A stretch of DNA of 53,048 bases from Mediterranea massiliensis (GCA_015060695.1 SUYA01000013.1:1-53048); one strand, 5' to 3'; shown: positions 15,515-25,194, counted from the first letter of the stretch. Program-made: numbers and translations. Notes: generated from the letters alone by a model not told the origin.

Positions 15515-16000
15515 TTAAGATAATTTCTTCTTAATTACACCAAACAACATTGACAATACTGTGCCAACAATCAAGATGTAAATAGTGTAGATGAACATAT
15601 CTGATAATTTCAACCAGAAAGGTTCGTTCTGTGTTCCGTCATAACCCGGAATTGTCAAAGTTTCCTCGCTACCGATTGACCATGATACAAGGAGAACTAC
15701 AACAAGGAGGATAATACCAACCAAAGACTTCAACGCATTTACAGGACTGTCCTTAAAGGCTGTTGCGAACTGAGCCAATACACCAACCAATGTAGCGATA
15801 ATTGCGAAAGCAACCAAAGCATACATTAAGAAGAGCATCGCATCAGTTTGAGCCGGTTGCCAAATAGCTGGATCCAAGCCGGCAATGACTGCTTCGCCTT
15901 GTGCATCGCCACCCATGAAGAAGAGAGCGATAACTGCTACAATAACAGCAAACATGGCGTACAGTACATAGTACGATATTTTATATGATAACTTAGCCAT
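15515..16000 (-). CDS. Four-helix membrane protein of the ExbB-ExbD cluster
   Basis: A 161-residue integral membrane protein with about four helices (VLYAMFAVIVAVIALFF, MLFLMYALVAFAIIATLVGVL, SLVGIILLVVVLLVSW, FIYTIYILIVGTVLSML) and a conserved-looking periplasmic loop between helices 3 and 4 (about residues 110-130). It lies between exbB and exbD, a position held by a homologous unknown protein in many Bacteroidales. It is probably an accessory subunit of the TonB-energising motor; the biochemical role is not known. Confidence 0.8.
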   Translation of the reverse strand: MAKLSYKISYYVLYAMFAVIVAVIALFFMGGDAQGEAVIAGLDPAIWQPAQTDAMLFLMYALVAFAIIATLVGVLAQFATAFKDSPVNALKSLVGIILLVVVLLVSWSIGSEETLTIPGYDGTQNEPFWLKLSDMFIYTIYILIVGTVLSMLFGVIKKKLS

Positions 16001-16028
16001 TGTTCAAATTATTTTTTGTACGTCAAAA

Positions 16029-16796
16029 TTATTTCTTGTACTTCAAATCATACTTAATTACCAAGTCCAGCAATGTAACTGAAGAGTCTTCCATTTCGCT
16101 GGTCAAAGCTTCAATCTTAGACAAGATGTAGTTGTAGAAAATCTGCAATACGATAGCAACGATCAAACCGAAGATAGTAGTAATCAAAGCCACCTTCATA
16201 CCGCCGGCAACAACTGTCGGAGAGATATCACCTACTGTTTGAATCTTATCGAAAGCTTGCACCATACCGATTACAGTACCGATAAAACCGAGTGACGGAG
16301 CCAAAGCGATGAACAATGTAATCCAAGAGCAACCCTTTTCAAGGTAACCGGCTTGTACACCACCGTAAGATACTACTGACTTTTCAACTACGTCGATACC
16401 TTGGTCAACGCGCATCAAACCTTGATAGTAGATTGAAGCAACAGGACCGCGAGTGTTACGAGCGATTTCCTTAGCACCTTCTACATCACCTTTGTCCAAA
16501 GCAGCTTCGATAGAAGCAACGAACTTCTTAGTGTTGATTTCAGCCAAGCTCAAATAGATGATACGTTCGATACAGAAAGCCAAACCGATAACCAAAGCGA
16601 TAGCAGGCAAAGACATGAAGGCAGCGTCACCTTCGATAAACTTAGTCTTCAATTCTTTGTGGATACCACCTTCTTCTACTGCAGCAGCAGCTACTTCTGT
16701 TTGTTCTGCTGCAGGAGCATCTTGAGCCTGAGCAAATTGAGTTGTGCCAAATGTCATGGCACCAATCACAGCAACAATTGCAAAAAACTTTTTCAT
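16029..16796 (-). CDS. exbB: MotA/TolQ/ExbB proton channel protein
   Basis: A 255-residue ExbB-family protein that forms the pentameric proton channel around ExbD. It has an N-terminal signal-like segment MKKFFAIVAVIGAMTFGTTQFAQAQ, a linker, then three helices. Helix 1 includes LPAIALVIGLAFCIERIIYL. Helices 2-3 contain ITLFIALAPSLGFIGTVIGMVQAFDKI and the conserved GGMKVALITTIFGLIVAIVLQIFYN, with the family Thr and Pro residues. The extra N-terminal segment is typical of Bacteroidetes ExbB. It is the first gene of the exbB-DUF-exbD-exbD operon. Confidence 0.93.
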   Translation of the reverse strand: MKKFFAIVAVIGAMTFGTTQFAQAQDAPAAEQTEVAAAAVEEGGIHKELKTKFIEGDAAFMSLPAIALVIGLAFCIERIIYLSLAEINTKKFVASIEAALDKGDVEGAKEIARNTRGPVASIYYQGLMRVDQGIDVVEKSVVSYGGVQAGYLEKGCSWITLFIALAPSLGFIGTVIGMVQAFDKIQTVGDISPTVVAGGMKVALITTIFGLIVAIVLQIFYNYILSKIEALTSEMEDSSVTLLDLVIKYDLKYKK

Positions 16797-16882
16797 TGTG
16801 TGTCTAAATTTTAAGATTAATTAATTAAATTACTATTATTGTTTATTTGTTTATGTTTTCTATTCTGTTTTTCATCAGTACG

Positions 16883-16970
16883 CGGAGAGACGGGGATTCG
16901 AACCCCGGATACCCTTTTGGGGTATACACGCTTTCCAGGCGTGCCTCTTCAACCACTCGAGCACCTCTCC
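16883..16970 (-). tRNA. tRNA-Ser (anticodon GGA)
   Basis: On the minus strand an 88-base cloverleaf: acceptor GGAGAGG/TCTCTCC, D-arm GCTCGAGTGGTTGAAGAGGC, anticodon stem CACGC/GCGTG with loop CTGGAAA (anticodon GGA, reads UCC/UCU), a long variable arm TATACCCCAAAAGGGTATC typical of serine, and T-arm CGGGG-TTCGAAT-CCCCG. Discriminator G; the CCA end is not encoded. Confidence 0.97.
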
Positions 16971-17133
16971 TTTAGGCACCTTTTTCTGAAATCGGCTGCA
17001 AATTACGAAAAAAAAGCGAATCACAAGCGATTTCAGCTACAAATGTATTCTTTTTTTTGGTCTTCTACAGCATTATTTACTTTTTATCTCAAATAAAAGC
17101 CAAAAATTAATAAACTTTAATGGCTTTCGGACG

Positions 17134-17913
17134 TTATTTCAGTATTCCAAACACTTTTAATGCGTTTTTCGAAGTAATTTGGGCCACTTCTTCGTCTGGT
17201 TGTTCATAAACTTCGGCCAGTTTCATCAGAGTATGCTTCAAATAGGCACTTTCGTTTCGTTTTCCTCGAAAAGGTACCGGTGTCAGATAAGGAGAATCTG
17301 TTTCTAACACCACTCTATTCAATGGAACATTTTTTAAGATTTGAGGCAAGGACGACTTTTTAAATGTAACAACTCCATTTATTCCTAACAAGAAGTTATC
17401 AAATCGCAATGCTTGCTCCGCTTCTTCGGCTGTTCCTGTAAAGCTATGAAAAATCCCTTTCAAAGGAGTTTTTTTGTAGGGTTCCATCACCTTATATATA
17501 TAGTGGAATGCCTCGCGGCAATGCACTACAATCGGAAGGTTGTATTCCAACGCCCATTCTATCTGTTTTTCAAAGACCACTAATTGCTCTTTCAAGTAGG
17601 TTTTGTCCCAATAAAGGTCTAACCCTATTTCTCCTATCGCCACATAGTTGTTATTGTTTTCCAACTCTTTGCGAACGATATTCAGTTCTTCTTCGTAAGA
17701 GGCTGCTACCGAGGTAGGGTGTAGCCCTATCATCGGGAAGCAATATCCCTTATATTTTTCGCAGGTTTGCTTCAGTGCATCAATGGTTGTACTGTCTATA
17801 TTCGGCATAAATATATGCGACACTCCATTGATTTGTGCACGTTCTATCACCTGTGCCAAGTCTTCATTGAACTCTTCCAGGAAGAGATGCGAATGCGAAT
17901 CTACAATCTTCAT
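17134..17913 (-). CDS. tatD: TatD-family metal-dependent hydrolase
   Basis: A 259-residue TIM-barrel hydrolase. Metal and catalytic motifs: VDSHSHLF (HxH), AIGEIGLDLYW (Glu), PIVVHCREA (His), GIFHSFTG (His) and VLETDSPYLTP (Asp). By family it is a DNase/metallo-hydrolase involved in DNA repair or D-aminoacyl-tRNA clearance. It overlaps the upstream unknown gene by 4 bases (ATGA), so they are translationally coupled. Confidence 0.9.
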   Translation of the reverse strand: MKIVDSHSHLFLEEFNEDLAQVIERAQINGVSHIFMPNIDSTTIDALKQTCEKYKGYCFPMIGLHPTSVAASYEEELNIVRKELENNNNYVAIGEIGLDLYWDKTYLKEQLVVFEKQIEWALEYNLPIVVHCREAFHYIYKVMEPYKKTPLKGIFHSFTGTAEEAEQALRFDNFLLGINGVVTFKKSSLPQILKNVPLNRVVLETDSPYLTPVPFRGKRNESAYLKHTLMKLAEVYEQPDEEVAQITSKNALKVFGILK

Positions 17914-18617
17914 TCCTGTTCGGGTTGTTTTTCTCCGGTTCTGTAGTAGTAAATTAAGCCGTATTCACGACAAAGTTGCAAACGTTTCTCATTAGGGGTG
18001 ACGTTTTCAAACTTTTTTTCTACCTGATTCCATACTTCCAAAATCAATCTGTCAGCCTCTGTACGCATCTCTGCCAATCTTTCCAAGCTACGAGCAGTAA
18101 GACGTTGATAATTCTTCTGCAAGCCATAGCTTTCCATAAATATATCGTAATGTACTTTCACCTTGGCTATCGTAGGATTATAGATAGGTATCCCTCCTTG
18201 AGATGTCCGTTTCTTTTCTCCTTCAATGATTTTCGTCCCCCACTCTGCCATGGCGGCTTCGGCCGTCAAGTCGGGCAAGATGTGATTTTTAGCATCCAAA
18301 CCATACAATTCCTTATGTGCCGGTCGTACTTCACCACGAATGGCTGCTAAGTTCAACACCTGCACAAAGTGCGAAAGATACATACGTGCCATTTTAGCAT
18401 TGGCCGTATGTTTACGTCCGGCTTTTGCTTGCTTTTCATAGCAATCCATATAATATAGATGTGCCACCTGAAACTTCGAAAGGAAGTTGCGCACTTCAGA
18501 AAGTGTTTTCAGTGAGACGGCCAAATCTAACGCATTATAGGTTTCTCCTTTCTCGGCCACTGCTTTCAGTGCCCTAATGCGTGCTTGGTCAGTATTTGGC
18601 AATCTTCTGTATGGCAT
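17910..18617 (-). CDS. Conserved helical protein of unknown function
   Basis: A 235-residue soluble, mainly helical protein without signal peptide or membrane segment. I recognise no catalytic motif. Features: a basic ARIRALKAVAEKG start, a YYMDCYEKQAKAGRK helix, and a Tyr/Arg-rich end GLIYYYRTGEKQ. It is co-transcribed with tatD (4-base overlap) and follows the polyprenyl synthase gene by 19 bases, so all three are probably one transcript. A housekeeping role is implied by context only. Confidence 0.75.
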   Translation of the reverse strand: MPYRRLPNTDQARIRALKAVAEKGETYNALDLAVSLKTLSEVRNFLSKFQVAHLYYMDCYEKQAKAGRKHTANAKMARMYLSHFVQVLNLAAIRGEVRPAHKELYGLDAKNHILPDLTAEAAMAEWGTKIIEGEKKRTSQGGIPIYNPTIAKVKVHYDIFMESYGLQKNYQRLTARSLERLAEMRTEADRLILEVWNQVEKKFENVTPNEKRLQLCREYGLIYYYRTGEKQPEQE

Positions 18618-18636
18618 GTTTCACCTTAATTATATA

Positions 18637-19611
18637 TTACACTTCTCTATTCATCAAGTTTTCCATCAAGAGTTGTAATTCTTGCTTATTCTCTTGTGCT
18701 ACCTGCACAGCATCTAAATTTTCTTTAGCCAAACCACTAAAGAAGCGTATTTTACTTTCGCAACTACTCTTTACTCCTATCTGGTTATACAATTCGGTAA
18801 CAGCCTTTATCTTTTCGCTCGGTTGAAAGGATGTGGCACTTATCCAAGCATCCAATGCTTGCAACTGTGTCTGATTGGCATGTTCGTATGCTTTTATCAG
18901 CAGATAGGTTTTCTTGTTGCATAGGATATCTCCCCCGATATTCTTTCCGAACACTTCGGGATTACCATATACATCGAGCAAATCGTCCTTCAGTTGGAAA
19001 GCCAATCCTAAATTCACACCGAAGTCATAGAGGCGATTGGCATCTTCCTTAGAAGCACCTCCTAACAAAGCACCGATTTTTAAACTGACGGCCAGCAAGA
19101 CGGATGTTTTCAGACGTATCATCTCGATGTATTCTTCCTCTTTCACATCGTTGCGTTGTTCAAACTCCATGTCGAGTTGTTGACCTTCGCAAATTTCTAT
19201 GGCCGTTTCTACAAAGAGTTTCATTGCTTCGGCCTTATATTTGTCTGGCGCCTCGCTCATGTATCGGCAAGCTAATAGTAACATGGCATCGCCCGATAGG
19301 ATAGCGGCATTATCGCCCCACACTTTGTGAACGGTCTCTTTACCTCGACGACGATCGGATTTGTCCATTAAGTCGTCGTGCAACAAGGTATGATTATGAT
19401 AGACCTCGATGGCTGTTGCCGGTGCCAAGATGCGTTCTACGTCGTCACGATAGAGGTTATAGGCCATCAACATCAACAAGGGACGAATTCGTTTTCCTCC
19501 CAACGACAATACATATTCGATAGGAGTATATAATCCCTTTGGAGGACGGACAAAATCCAATGCAAGAAGATGATGATTGATTTTCTCTAAAAGTTCGTTT
19601 GCTGTAAACAT
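18637..19611 (-). CDS. Trans-isoprenyl diphosphate synthase
   Basis: A 324-residue polyprenyl synthetase that joins isopentenyl diphosphate to allylic diphosphates. It shows GGKRIRP, the first Asp-rich motif LLHDDLMDKSDRRRGK, the KTSVLLAVSLKIGALL region and the second Asp-rich motif FQLKDDLLDVYG. Chain length cannot be fixed by eye: the small residues before the first motif fit a C15-C20 or longer product used for quinones or undecaprenyl precursors. It lies downstream of tonB but after a terminator-like hairpin. Confidence 0.9.
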   Translation of the reverse strand: MFTANELLEKINHHLLALDFVRPPKGLYTPIEYVLSLGGKRIRPLLMLMAYNLYRDDVERILAPATAIEVYHNHTLLHDDLMDKSDRRRGKETVHKVWGDNAAILSGDAMLLLACRYMSEAPDKYKAEAMKLFVETAIEICEGQQLDMEFEQRNDVKEEEYIEMIRLKTSVLLAVSLKIGALLGGASKEDANRLYDFGVNLGLAFQLKDDLLDVYGNPEVFGKNIGGDILCNKKTYLLIKAYEHANQTQLQALDAWISATSFQPSEKIKAVTELYNQIGVKSSCESKIRFFSGLAKENLDAVQVAQENKQELQLLMENLMNREV

Positions 19612-19633
19612 AGCAAAGAGTTAAGGGAAGTTA

Positions 19634-19662
19634 CAAAAGAAGGCTGCTTATAGGCAGCCTCC
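19634..19662 (-). terminator. Terminator after tonB
   Basis: On the minus strand AGGCTGC-CTATAA-GCAGCCT is a perfect 7-bp stem followed by TCTTTTG, between the tonB stop and the polyprenyl synthase start. Confidence 0.75.
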
Positions 19663-19683
19663 TTTTACAATATAACTAAATAA

Positions 19684-20376
19684 TTACTGCAATCTGAAGA
19701 GTACAGGCACTGTAAAGCGGCAACGTACAGCTTTACCGCGTTGCTTACCGGGTTTCCACTTCGGCATACCAGATACCACACGGAGTGCTTCTTTATCCAA
19801 GTAAGGGTCAACACCTCTAATTACCTTGGGGTCAACGATACTACCGTCAGCGTTTACCACGAACTGAACAGTTACACGACCTTGAGTACCATTTTCTTGT
19901 GCAATAGTGGGGTAATTGATGTGATCACTCAAATACTTCAGCAAGCCAGCCATACCACCGTTAGGAAATTCAGCCGGTTCTTCTACAATTTCAAAAATCT
20001 GTTGTTCATCCGGTTCTTCTTCTTCTTCTACTTCAGCCACATACTTGATTTCAACTTGTTGGCCCAATTCTTCAGTAGAAGCAATGGTAGTTTCTTCCAC
20101 ATCAGCATCGTTCTCCACGATAGTCAGTTCTTCTTCCAAAACCGGTGCGGGAGGAGGAGGCGGAGGTGTTACCTCTTCGGGTTGTTCGGTAATAGGAATT
20201 TCAATTTCCTCTTCAATCACGAGGTCGGCGAGCGCACCGCTCATATCAATCTTCACATCACGCTTTGTCCACTCGAAAGCGACAAACATGATAGAAAGAA
20301 TGATCACATAGCCAACCAACAGCCAAGTCGATTTCTTGTTCTCGAGGTCTGCCTTAGGTGTTTTCTTAATTTCCAT
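19684..20376 (-). CDS. tonB: Energy transducer TonB
   Basis: A 230-residue TonB. A cytosolic N-terminus rich in Lys precedes one membrane anchor (WLLVGYVIILSIMFVAF, about 19-36). Then comes a periplasmic Pro/Glu spacer (VTPPPPPPAPVLEEE) and a C-terminal TonB domain with FPNGGMAGLLKYL, YP(x)8-9G(x)VTVQFVVNADGSI, and MPKWKPGKQRGKAV. It links the ExbB/ExbD motor to outer-membrane receptors such as the one at 33.3 kb. It is transcribed separately from the exb operon 3 kb away. Confidence 0.94.
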   Translation of the reverse strand: MEIKKTPKADLENKKSTWLLVGYVIILSIMFVAFEWTKRDVKIDMSGALADLVIEEEIEIPITEQPEEVTPPPPPPAPVLEEELTIVENDADVEETTIASTEELGQQVEIKYVAEVEEEEEPDEQQIFEIVEEPAEFPNGGMAGLLKYLSDHINYPTIAQENGTQGRVTVQFVVNADGSIVDPKVIRGVDPYLDKEALRVVSGMPKWKPGKQRGKAVRCRFTVPVLFRLQ

Positions 20377-20752
20377 AATTTATCTTTTATTTTTAGTGTT
20401 TCTCAATGGGTTTTCGTTACTTGGGAACAAATATAGGACTTTTCCTACAAATCTGCACATCCAAGACACTTTTTTACACAATTAAGCGTATATTTTTGTT
20501 TTTTTTAAACCTTATAATGCCATTTAGAGCATTTGTGGCACAAAAATAGCGAGATATTTTAAAATTCTTGTACCTTTGGGCAAAAATAATTTTAAGAAGA
20601 TAAAAAACTTCTGCTTGCGACGAATTATTTCCCATAAAGGGGAAATAAAACTTCCAAGTATTGTAGATAAAAAAGGCGATGTAACCCTATAATATAATAA
20701 GGTGTATCGCCCTTGTCTGAAAAGGAAGAAAACAACCAAAAAATAGAGAAAG
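20377..20752. other. Intergenic region between tonB and cmk with a structured cmk leader
   Basis: No gene is visible. On the plus strand a TACCTTTG box (20571-20578) would start a leader of about 165 bases before cmk. That leader contains two hairpins: ATTTCCC/GGGAAAT (20627-20646) and GGCGAT...ATCGCC (20675-20711, with an inner ACC/GGT). Neither is followed by a T-run. A TATATTTG box on the minus strand (20435-20428) may serve tonB. Confidence 0.5.
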
Positions 20753-21466
20753 ATGAAAAAGATTACGATTGCCATCGACGGTTTCTCTTCTTGTGGAAAG
20801 AGTACCATGGCCAAAGACTTGGCCCGCGAAATTGGCTATGTATATATTGATAGTGGTGCCATGTATCGCGCCGTCACCCTTTATTGCCTGGAGAATCAGC
20901 TTTTTCAAGGCAACGATATAGATACCGCCCGACTAAAGGCCGCCATGCCACAGATAGAGATACACTTCGAGTTGAATCCCGACACCGGCAAGCCAGACAC
21001 CTATTTAAATAAGGTGAACGTAGAAAACAAAATACGCACCATGGAGGTTTCTTCGCACGTCAGCCCCGTGGCCGCTCTCGACTTTGTTCGCGAAGCACTG
21101 GTTGCTCAACAACAAGCCATGGGTAAAGCCAAAGGCATCGTGATGGACGGACGCGACATAGGCACTACCGTATTTCCCGATGCCGAGCTGAAGGTGTTCG
21201 TTACCGCTTCGGCCGAAATCCGTGCCCAACGCCGTTACGACGAATTGAAGGCTAAAGGTCAGGAGGCCAGCTACGAAGAGATTCTCGAAAATGTAAAACA
21301 ACGTGACTACATCGACCAAAATCGAGAGGTTAGCCCACTGAGAAAGGCAGACGACGCGATACTATTGGACAATAGCAACCTCACCATTGCCGAACAGAAG
21401 GAGTGGCTGATGAAACAATATCAATTTGCAATTGGCGGTATAGATAAGCTGGTAGAAGCATGGTAA
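20753..21466 (+). CDS. cmk: Cytidylate kinase
   Basis: Phosphorylates CMP and dCMP with ATP. The 237-residue product has the P-loop [31 protein letters not shown] (substrate site), [24 protein letters not shown] and the CMP-binding insert of long-form CMP kinases. It overlaps ispH by 7 bases (ATGGTAA), which indicates translational coupling. Confidence 0.95.
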   Translation: MKKITIAIDGFSSCGKSTMAKDLAREIGYVYIDSGAMYRAVTLYCLENQLFQGNDIDTARLKAAMPQIEIHFELNPDTGKPDTYLNKVNVENKIRTMEVSSHVSPVAALDFVREALVAQQQAMGKAKGIVMDGRDIGTTVFPDAELKVFVTASAEIRAQRRYDELKAKGQEASYEEILENVKQRDYIDQNREVSPLRKADDAILLDNSNLTIAEQKEWLMKQYQFAIGGIDKLVEAW

Positions 21467-22326
21467 GGATTGAAATAGACGAAGGATCGGGCTTCTGCTT
21501 TGGAGTGACAACGGCCATCAAGAAGGCCGAAGAAGAGTTGGCAAAGGGAGGCATCCTCTATTGCTTAGGGGATATTGTACACAACAGCCGCGAAGTAGAG
21601 CGACTAAAGGCCATGGGACTTGTCACCATCAACCACGAAGAGTTTAACTGCCTGCATGACGCCAAAGTACTACTCCGTGCCCACGGTGAGCCACCCGAAA
21701 CATACGCCATTGCTAAAGCCAACAACATTGAGATTATAGATGCCACCTGTCCCGTTGTGCTCCGTCTGCAAAAACGCATCAAGCAGGAATATACCCAGCA
21801 GCAAGAGGGCGAAGAGAAGCAAATCGTCATCTATGGTAAAAACGGTCATGCCGAAGTATTGGGACTGGTAGGACAAACAGCCGGGAAAGCCATTGTCATC
21901 GAGAAGTTGGAGGAGGCCAAGTTGCTGGATTTCAATAAAAGCATCCGCCTCTACTCACAAACCACCAAGTCGCTCGACGAGTTCCGTCGGATTGTAGAGT
22001 ACATCCAAGCACACATCTCACCCCATGTAACCTTCGAATACTACGACACCATCTGTCGTCAAGTAGCCAACCGCATCCCCAACATCCGTCGCTTTGCTTC
22101 CGAACACGACCTAATATTCTTCGTCAGCGGCAAGAAGAGTTCAAACGGAAAGATACTCTTCAGCGAATGTCTGAAGGTAAACCCCAATTCATACTTGGTA
22201 GATAGCACCGAAGAAATAGATCCGACTTGGCTTCAAGGAGCCTCCTCCATTGGTATATGTGGCGCCACTTCTACACCCAAATGGCTGATGGAAGAGATTT
22301 ATGACTATCTGCATACCTGTTTTTAA
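21460..22326 (+). CDS. ispH: 4-hydroxy-3-methylbut-2-enyl diphosphate reductase
   Basis: Last step of the MEP isoprenoid pathway, making IPP and DMAPP. The 288-residue protein has the three cluster cysteines in [12 protein letters not shown] (residue 13), DATCPVV (about 96) and [14 protein letters not shown] (about 270), and the catalytic loop [12 protein letters not shown]. It is coupled to cmk by a 7-base overlap; a cmk-ispH pair is common in Bacteroidetes. Cytosolic. Confidence 0.96.
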   Translation: MVRIEIDEGSGFCFGVTTAIKKAEEELAKGGILYCLGDIVHNSREVERLKAMGLVTINHEEFNCLHDAKVLLRAHGEPPETYAIAKANNIEIIDATCPVVLRLQKRIKQEYTQQQEGEEKQIVIYGKNGHAEVLGLVGQTAGKAIVIEKLEEAKLLDFNKSIRLYSQTTKSLDEFRRIVEYIQAHISPHVTFEYYDTICRQVANRIPNIRRFASEHDLIFFVSGKKSSNGKILFSECLKVNPNSYLVDSTEEIDPTWLQGASSIGICGATSTPKWLMEEIYDYLHTCF

Positions 22327-22337
22327 TCAAAAAACTG

Positions 22338-22345
22338 TATATTTG
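22338..22345 (+). promoter_or_regulatory. Promoter -7 box for pfkA
   Basis: TATATTTG, an exact TAnnTTTG match, 36 bases before the pfkA ATG and just after the ispH stop. Confidence 0.5.
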
Positions 22346-22380
22346 TACCCATCGAATATAAAAACTAAAAACATAACATC

Positions 22381-23361
22381 ATGGCAAAAATAAATTGCAT
22401 CGGCATCTTAACCTCCGGCGGCGACGCCCCCGGCATGAATGCTGCTATCCGTGCCGTCACCCGCACGGCCATCTACAACGGACTGAAGGTGAAAGGTATC
22501 TATCGAGGATACAAAGGTCTCGTTACCGGCGAAATCAAAGAGTTCAAAAGCCAAAACGTGAGTAACATCATCCAACAAGGTGGTACAATCTTGAAGACTG
22601 CCCGTTGCAAAGAGTTCCAAACTCCCGAAGGCCGCCAACAGGCTTATGACAACATGAAGAAAGAGGGCATAGACGCCTTGGTAGTAATTGGTGGCGACGG
22701 CTCACTGACCGGTGCTCGCATCTTTGCCCAAGAGTTCGATGTACCTTGCATCGGCCTACCTGGCACCATCGACAACGACCTCTATGGTACCGATACTACC
22801 ATTGGTTACGATACCGCTTTGAATACCATCCTCGATGCCGTAGATAAGATTCGCGACACCGCCACCTCTCACGAGCGCCTCTTCTTCGTCGAAGTAATGG
22901 GTCGCGATGCCGGTTTCTTGGCACTGAACGGTGCAATTGCTTCGGGTGCCGAAGCAGCCATCATCCCTGAGTTCAGCACCGAAGTCGACCAATTGGAAGA
23001 ATTCATCAAGAATGGTTTCCGCAAGTCAAAGAACAGTTCCATCGTATTGGTGGCCGAAAGTGAACTGACCGGTGGAGCTATGCACTATGCCGAACGCGTA
23101 AAGAACGAATATCCCGAATACGATGTGCGTGTTACAATCCTTGGTCACTTGCAACGCGGTGGTAGCCCAACAGCTCACGACCGCATCTTGGCCAGCCGAT
23201 TGGGTGCAGCCGCTATCGACGCCATTATGGATGGACAACGTAACATCATGATTGGCGTCGAGCACGACGAAATTGTCCATGTACCTTTTACCAAGGCTAT
23301 CAAGAACGACAAGCCTATTAAGAAGGAGTTGGTCAATACGCTCCGGGCATTGTCTATTTAA
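22381..23361 (+). CDS. pfkA: ATP-dependent 6-phosphofructokinase
   Basis: Commits glycolysis by phosphorylating fructose 6-phosphate. The 326-residue protein has [18 protein letters not shown] (ATP site), [12 protein letters not shown] (Gly in GGDGS, as in ATP- rather than PPi-dependent enzymes), and [22 protein letters not shown] (catalytic Asp). [15 protein letters not shown] is the fructose-phosphate site. Length is normal for the bacterial short form. It follows ispH by 54 bases with its own promoter-like box and ends in a strong terminator. Confidence 0.96.
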   Translation: MAKINCIGILTSGGDAPGMNAAIRAVTRTAIYNGLKVKGIYRGYKGLVTGEIKEFKSQNVSNIIQQGGTILKTARCKEFQTPEGRQQAYDNMKKEGIDALVVIGGDGSLTGARIFAQEFDVPCIGLPGTIDNDLYGTDTTIGYDTALNTILDAVDKIRDTATSHERLFFVEVMGRDAGFLALNGAIASGAEAAIIPEFSTEVDQLEEFIKNGFRKSKNSSIVLVAESELTGGAMHYAERVKNEYPEYDVRVTILGHLQRGGSPTAHDRILASRLGAAAIDAIMDGQRNIMIGVEHDEIVHVPFTKAIKNDKPIKKELVNTLRALSI

Positions 23362-23368
23362 AATAACG

Positions 23369-23406
23369 AAAAGTGGTTAGTGAACATTCACTAACCACTT
23401 TTTTTA
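23369..23406. terminator. Bidirectional terminator between pfkA and the OMP gene
   Basis: AAGTGGTTAGTGAA-CA-TTCACTAACCACTT is a perfect stem with T7 on the plus strand, shared by two convergent genes; it touches the end of the gene at 23404. Confidence 0.9.
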
Positions 23407-24273
23407 CCAATAAAAGGTCATACCTGCCGAGAAGCCTCTGAAGTCAGGCCCCCACTCTGTATTTAGCACTTTGCAAGGGGCATACTTGGCATAGATACCG
23501 ATGGTACCTACTGAGAAGTGTGCCATTACATCGACCGTAACACGGTTTTGGTGCAAATCCTTGGCTGTTTCTTTTACTTTCTTCCCCTCCAGCGTATAGC
23601 GCGTCTTCAGGCTGGCATGGGTATTGAAGTTCACTACCGGCCCAAAACTGAAATCAATCTTCCGTGTAAAGTCATAGCGCAGCATTAAAGGCAGGGTAAG
23701 ACTAAACACTTTCAAGCGCGAGAACTTTATGTCGGCTCCTTCGGGATAGTCGCCCAACATCACCATTCCGTCTTGCTTCATGAAGCGTGTATGGCCAGTC
23801 ATTCGGTAGTTCTTCCAATTCAACCCGATGCCCCACGAAAGGCTCAAGTCCGAAGTACCGGGATAGTAAGCCCACTCTAAGGCCGGTCCCATGATTTCAT
23901 ACGAACTGCTCATATCTACTTTCATGCCGGCGGGTGCGTCGATGGCCGATACCAGGCCGAAACCTACACCGTGTAATCGGAACTCGTTTTTATGGCGTCG
24001 TGTTTTTTTCTTTTGGTTTGTAAAGGGGATATTAAAGTCCCAACTTCCGCTACGTTCTTTGGTCACTACGGGGTCGTTGGTAGCCAACTCTACTTCGCGT
24101 CTGTAGCGATAGTCTTTATCTCCCTCTTTGCCTTGCACAATGACATTCATGTGGCGGTTGGTGGTCTCTATCACTACTTTGTCGGGATGTTCGATAGTAA
24201 TGGTATCTTGCGCTTTCAGTTGCATGGCCATAGCCATCAGGGCTACTATCAGCCCAATGTTTTTAGTTTTCAT
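23404..24273 (-). CDS. Outer-membrane beta-barrel protein of an ECF sigma operon
   Basis: A 289-residue exported protein (signal peptide ending LKAQD). After an N-terminal segment with Lys/Arg-rich TNQKKKTRRHKNEF, the C-terminal two thirds look like a beta-barrel (alternating aromatics, GIGLNWKNYRM, LTLPLMLRYDF) ending in a terminal aromatic (GMTFYW). It is the last gene of the sigma, anti-sigma, secreted protein, barrel operon, so it may be the regulon's main envelope target. Family unnamed; function unknown. Confidence 0.75.
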   Translation of the reverse strand: MKTKNIGLIVALMAMAMQLKAQDTITIEHPDKVVIETTNRHMNVIVQGKEGDKDYRYRREVELATNDPVVTKERSGSWDFNIPFTNQKKKTRRHKNEFRLHGVGFGLVSAIDAPAGMKVDMSSSYEIMGPALEWAYYPGTSDLSLSWGIGLNWKNYRMTGHTRFMKQDGMVMLGDYPEGADIKFSRLKVFSLTLPLMLRYDFTRKIDFSFGPVVNFNTHASLKTRYTLEGKKVKETAKDLHQNRVTVDVMAHFSVGTIGIYAKYAPCKVLNTEWGPDFRGFSAGMTFYW

Positions 24274-24288
24274 TGTTATTGATGTATT

Positions 24289-24735
24289 TTATTTAAACAT
24301 TTGTTTCAGTTCTTCGAGGGTGGCATATCCTTCCATATATACCAGGGTTACTTCGTCGCGTCGGGCATCGCTCTTGACGCTTGTGTTCCGATAGAAGATG
24401 TATCGATATAACAGTTCATATCGGGGTGGCAAGCAGTAGAAGCCATAGTATAGGTGCTCTCCGATGCGACCTTCTTCCTTATCGACGCTCTTTTCGGCAT
24501 CTTTCAGCACGCACTCTTCCATCCGAAGTGCCTCTTCGGGCGAATCTTTCAGAGTGATGCTCCGAAAGAGCGTCAGGTTGTAGGGTTTCAGTTCTTTCCC
24601 TTTGACCTGTACTTCGGTCGTTTTTTTCCATTCTATATAATGTTTGCCGAAAAAGCTGTTTATACACAAGCCTTCTTGAGCAATGGCCGGCAGCATCAGC
24701 AAGGTAGCTAATAGGAAAAAATAGAATCGTTTCAT
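24289..24735 (-). CDS. Small secreted protein in the ECF sigma operon
   Basis: A 148-residue protein with a signal peptide (FFLLATLLMLPAIAQ). No known motif was recognised. The mature part has CINSFFGKHYIEWKK and a YRYIFYRNTSVKS segment and is mixed alpha/beta by eye. It sits 15 bases upstream of the barrel gene and 21 bases downstream of the anti-sigma gene. It may be periplasmic and act with the barrel or the anti-sigma factor (inference). Confidence 0.7.
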   Translation of the reverse strand: MKRFYFFLLATLLMLPAIAQEGLCINSFFGKHYIEWKKTTEVQVKGKELKPYNLTLFRSITLKDSPEEALRMEECVLKDAEKSVDKEEGRIGEHLYYGFYCLPPRYELLYRYIFYRNTSVKSDARRDEVTLVYMEGYATLEELKQMFK

Positions 24736-24756
24736 TGGGTTTGTTTTATGCAGTTG

Positions 24757-25194
24757 CTATTCTAATGTATTAAAAATATCTTGTAGTTGTCCTTGCATAG
24801 TCATGTCGGGCTCTTCTACCTTCATACCTTGCAGGGTTTGATGCATCAGTGCCATCACCTTGTTGGTATCTGATACCTTTTGCCCGCCTACATAGGCTAC
24901 ACAGACATTCTTTTCGTCCCACAATCCTTGTATAGGGGGCAGTAGTAGCAGAAGCGTTACAATAGCTGCTGCGGCCCACCAGATTGGCCTATGGTTCTTT
25001 GCTTTCGCAAGGGGTTGTCTATGAAGTTTGCGGCCCACACTCAGGTATCCCATCACGGCACGCAGTTCATCGAATTCACTCCCTTCAGCCTCAGCGGTAG
25101 CCAGGAATTGCTTCAGTGCTGCTTCCTCTGCCAGGGTAGTTTCGGCTTCGAAGTATCGTTGGGCCAGTGCCAACCAGTATGCTTTATCCTTCAT
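24757..25194 (-). CDS. Probable membrane anti-sigma factor
   Basis: A 145-residue protein with a cytosolic N-terminal helical region (about 1-65), one membrane segment (IWWAAAAIVTLLLLLPPI, about 70-87) and a small periplasmic C-terminus. It overlaps the ECF sigma gene by 11 bases. This layout (sigma gene first, overlapping single-span protein) is typical of ECF anti-sigma factors. No ZAS zinc motif is evident, so it would belong to a zinc-free class. Confidence 0.75.
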   Translation of the reverse strand: MKDKAYWLALAQRYFEAETTLAEEAALKQFLATAEAEGSEFDELRAVMGYLSVGRKLHRQPLAKAKNHRPIWWAAAAIVTLLLLLPPIQGLWDEKNVCVAYVGGQKVSDTNKVMALMHQTLQGMKVEEPDMTMQGQLQDIFNTLE

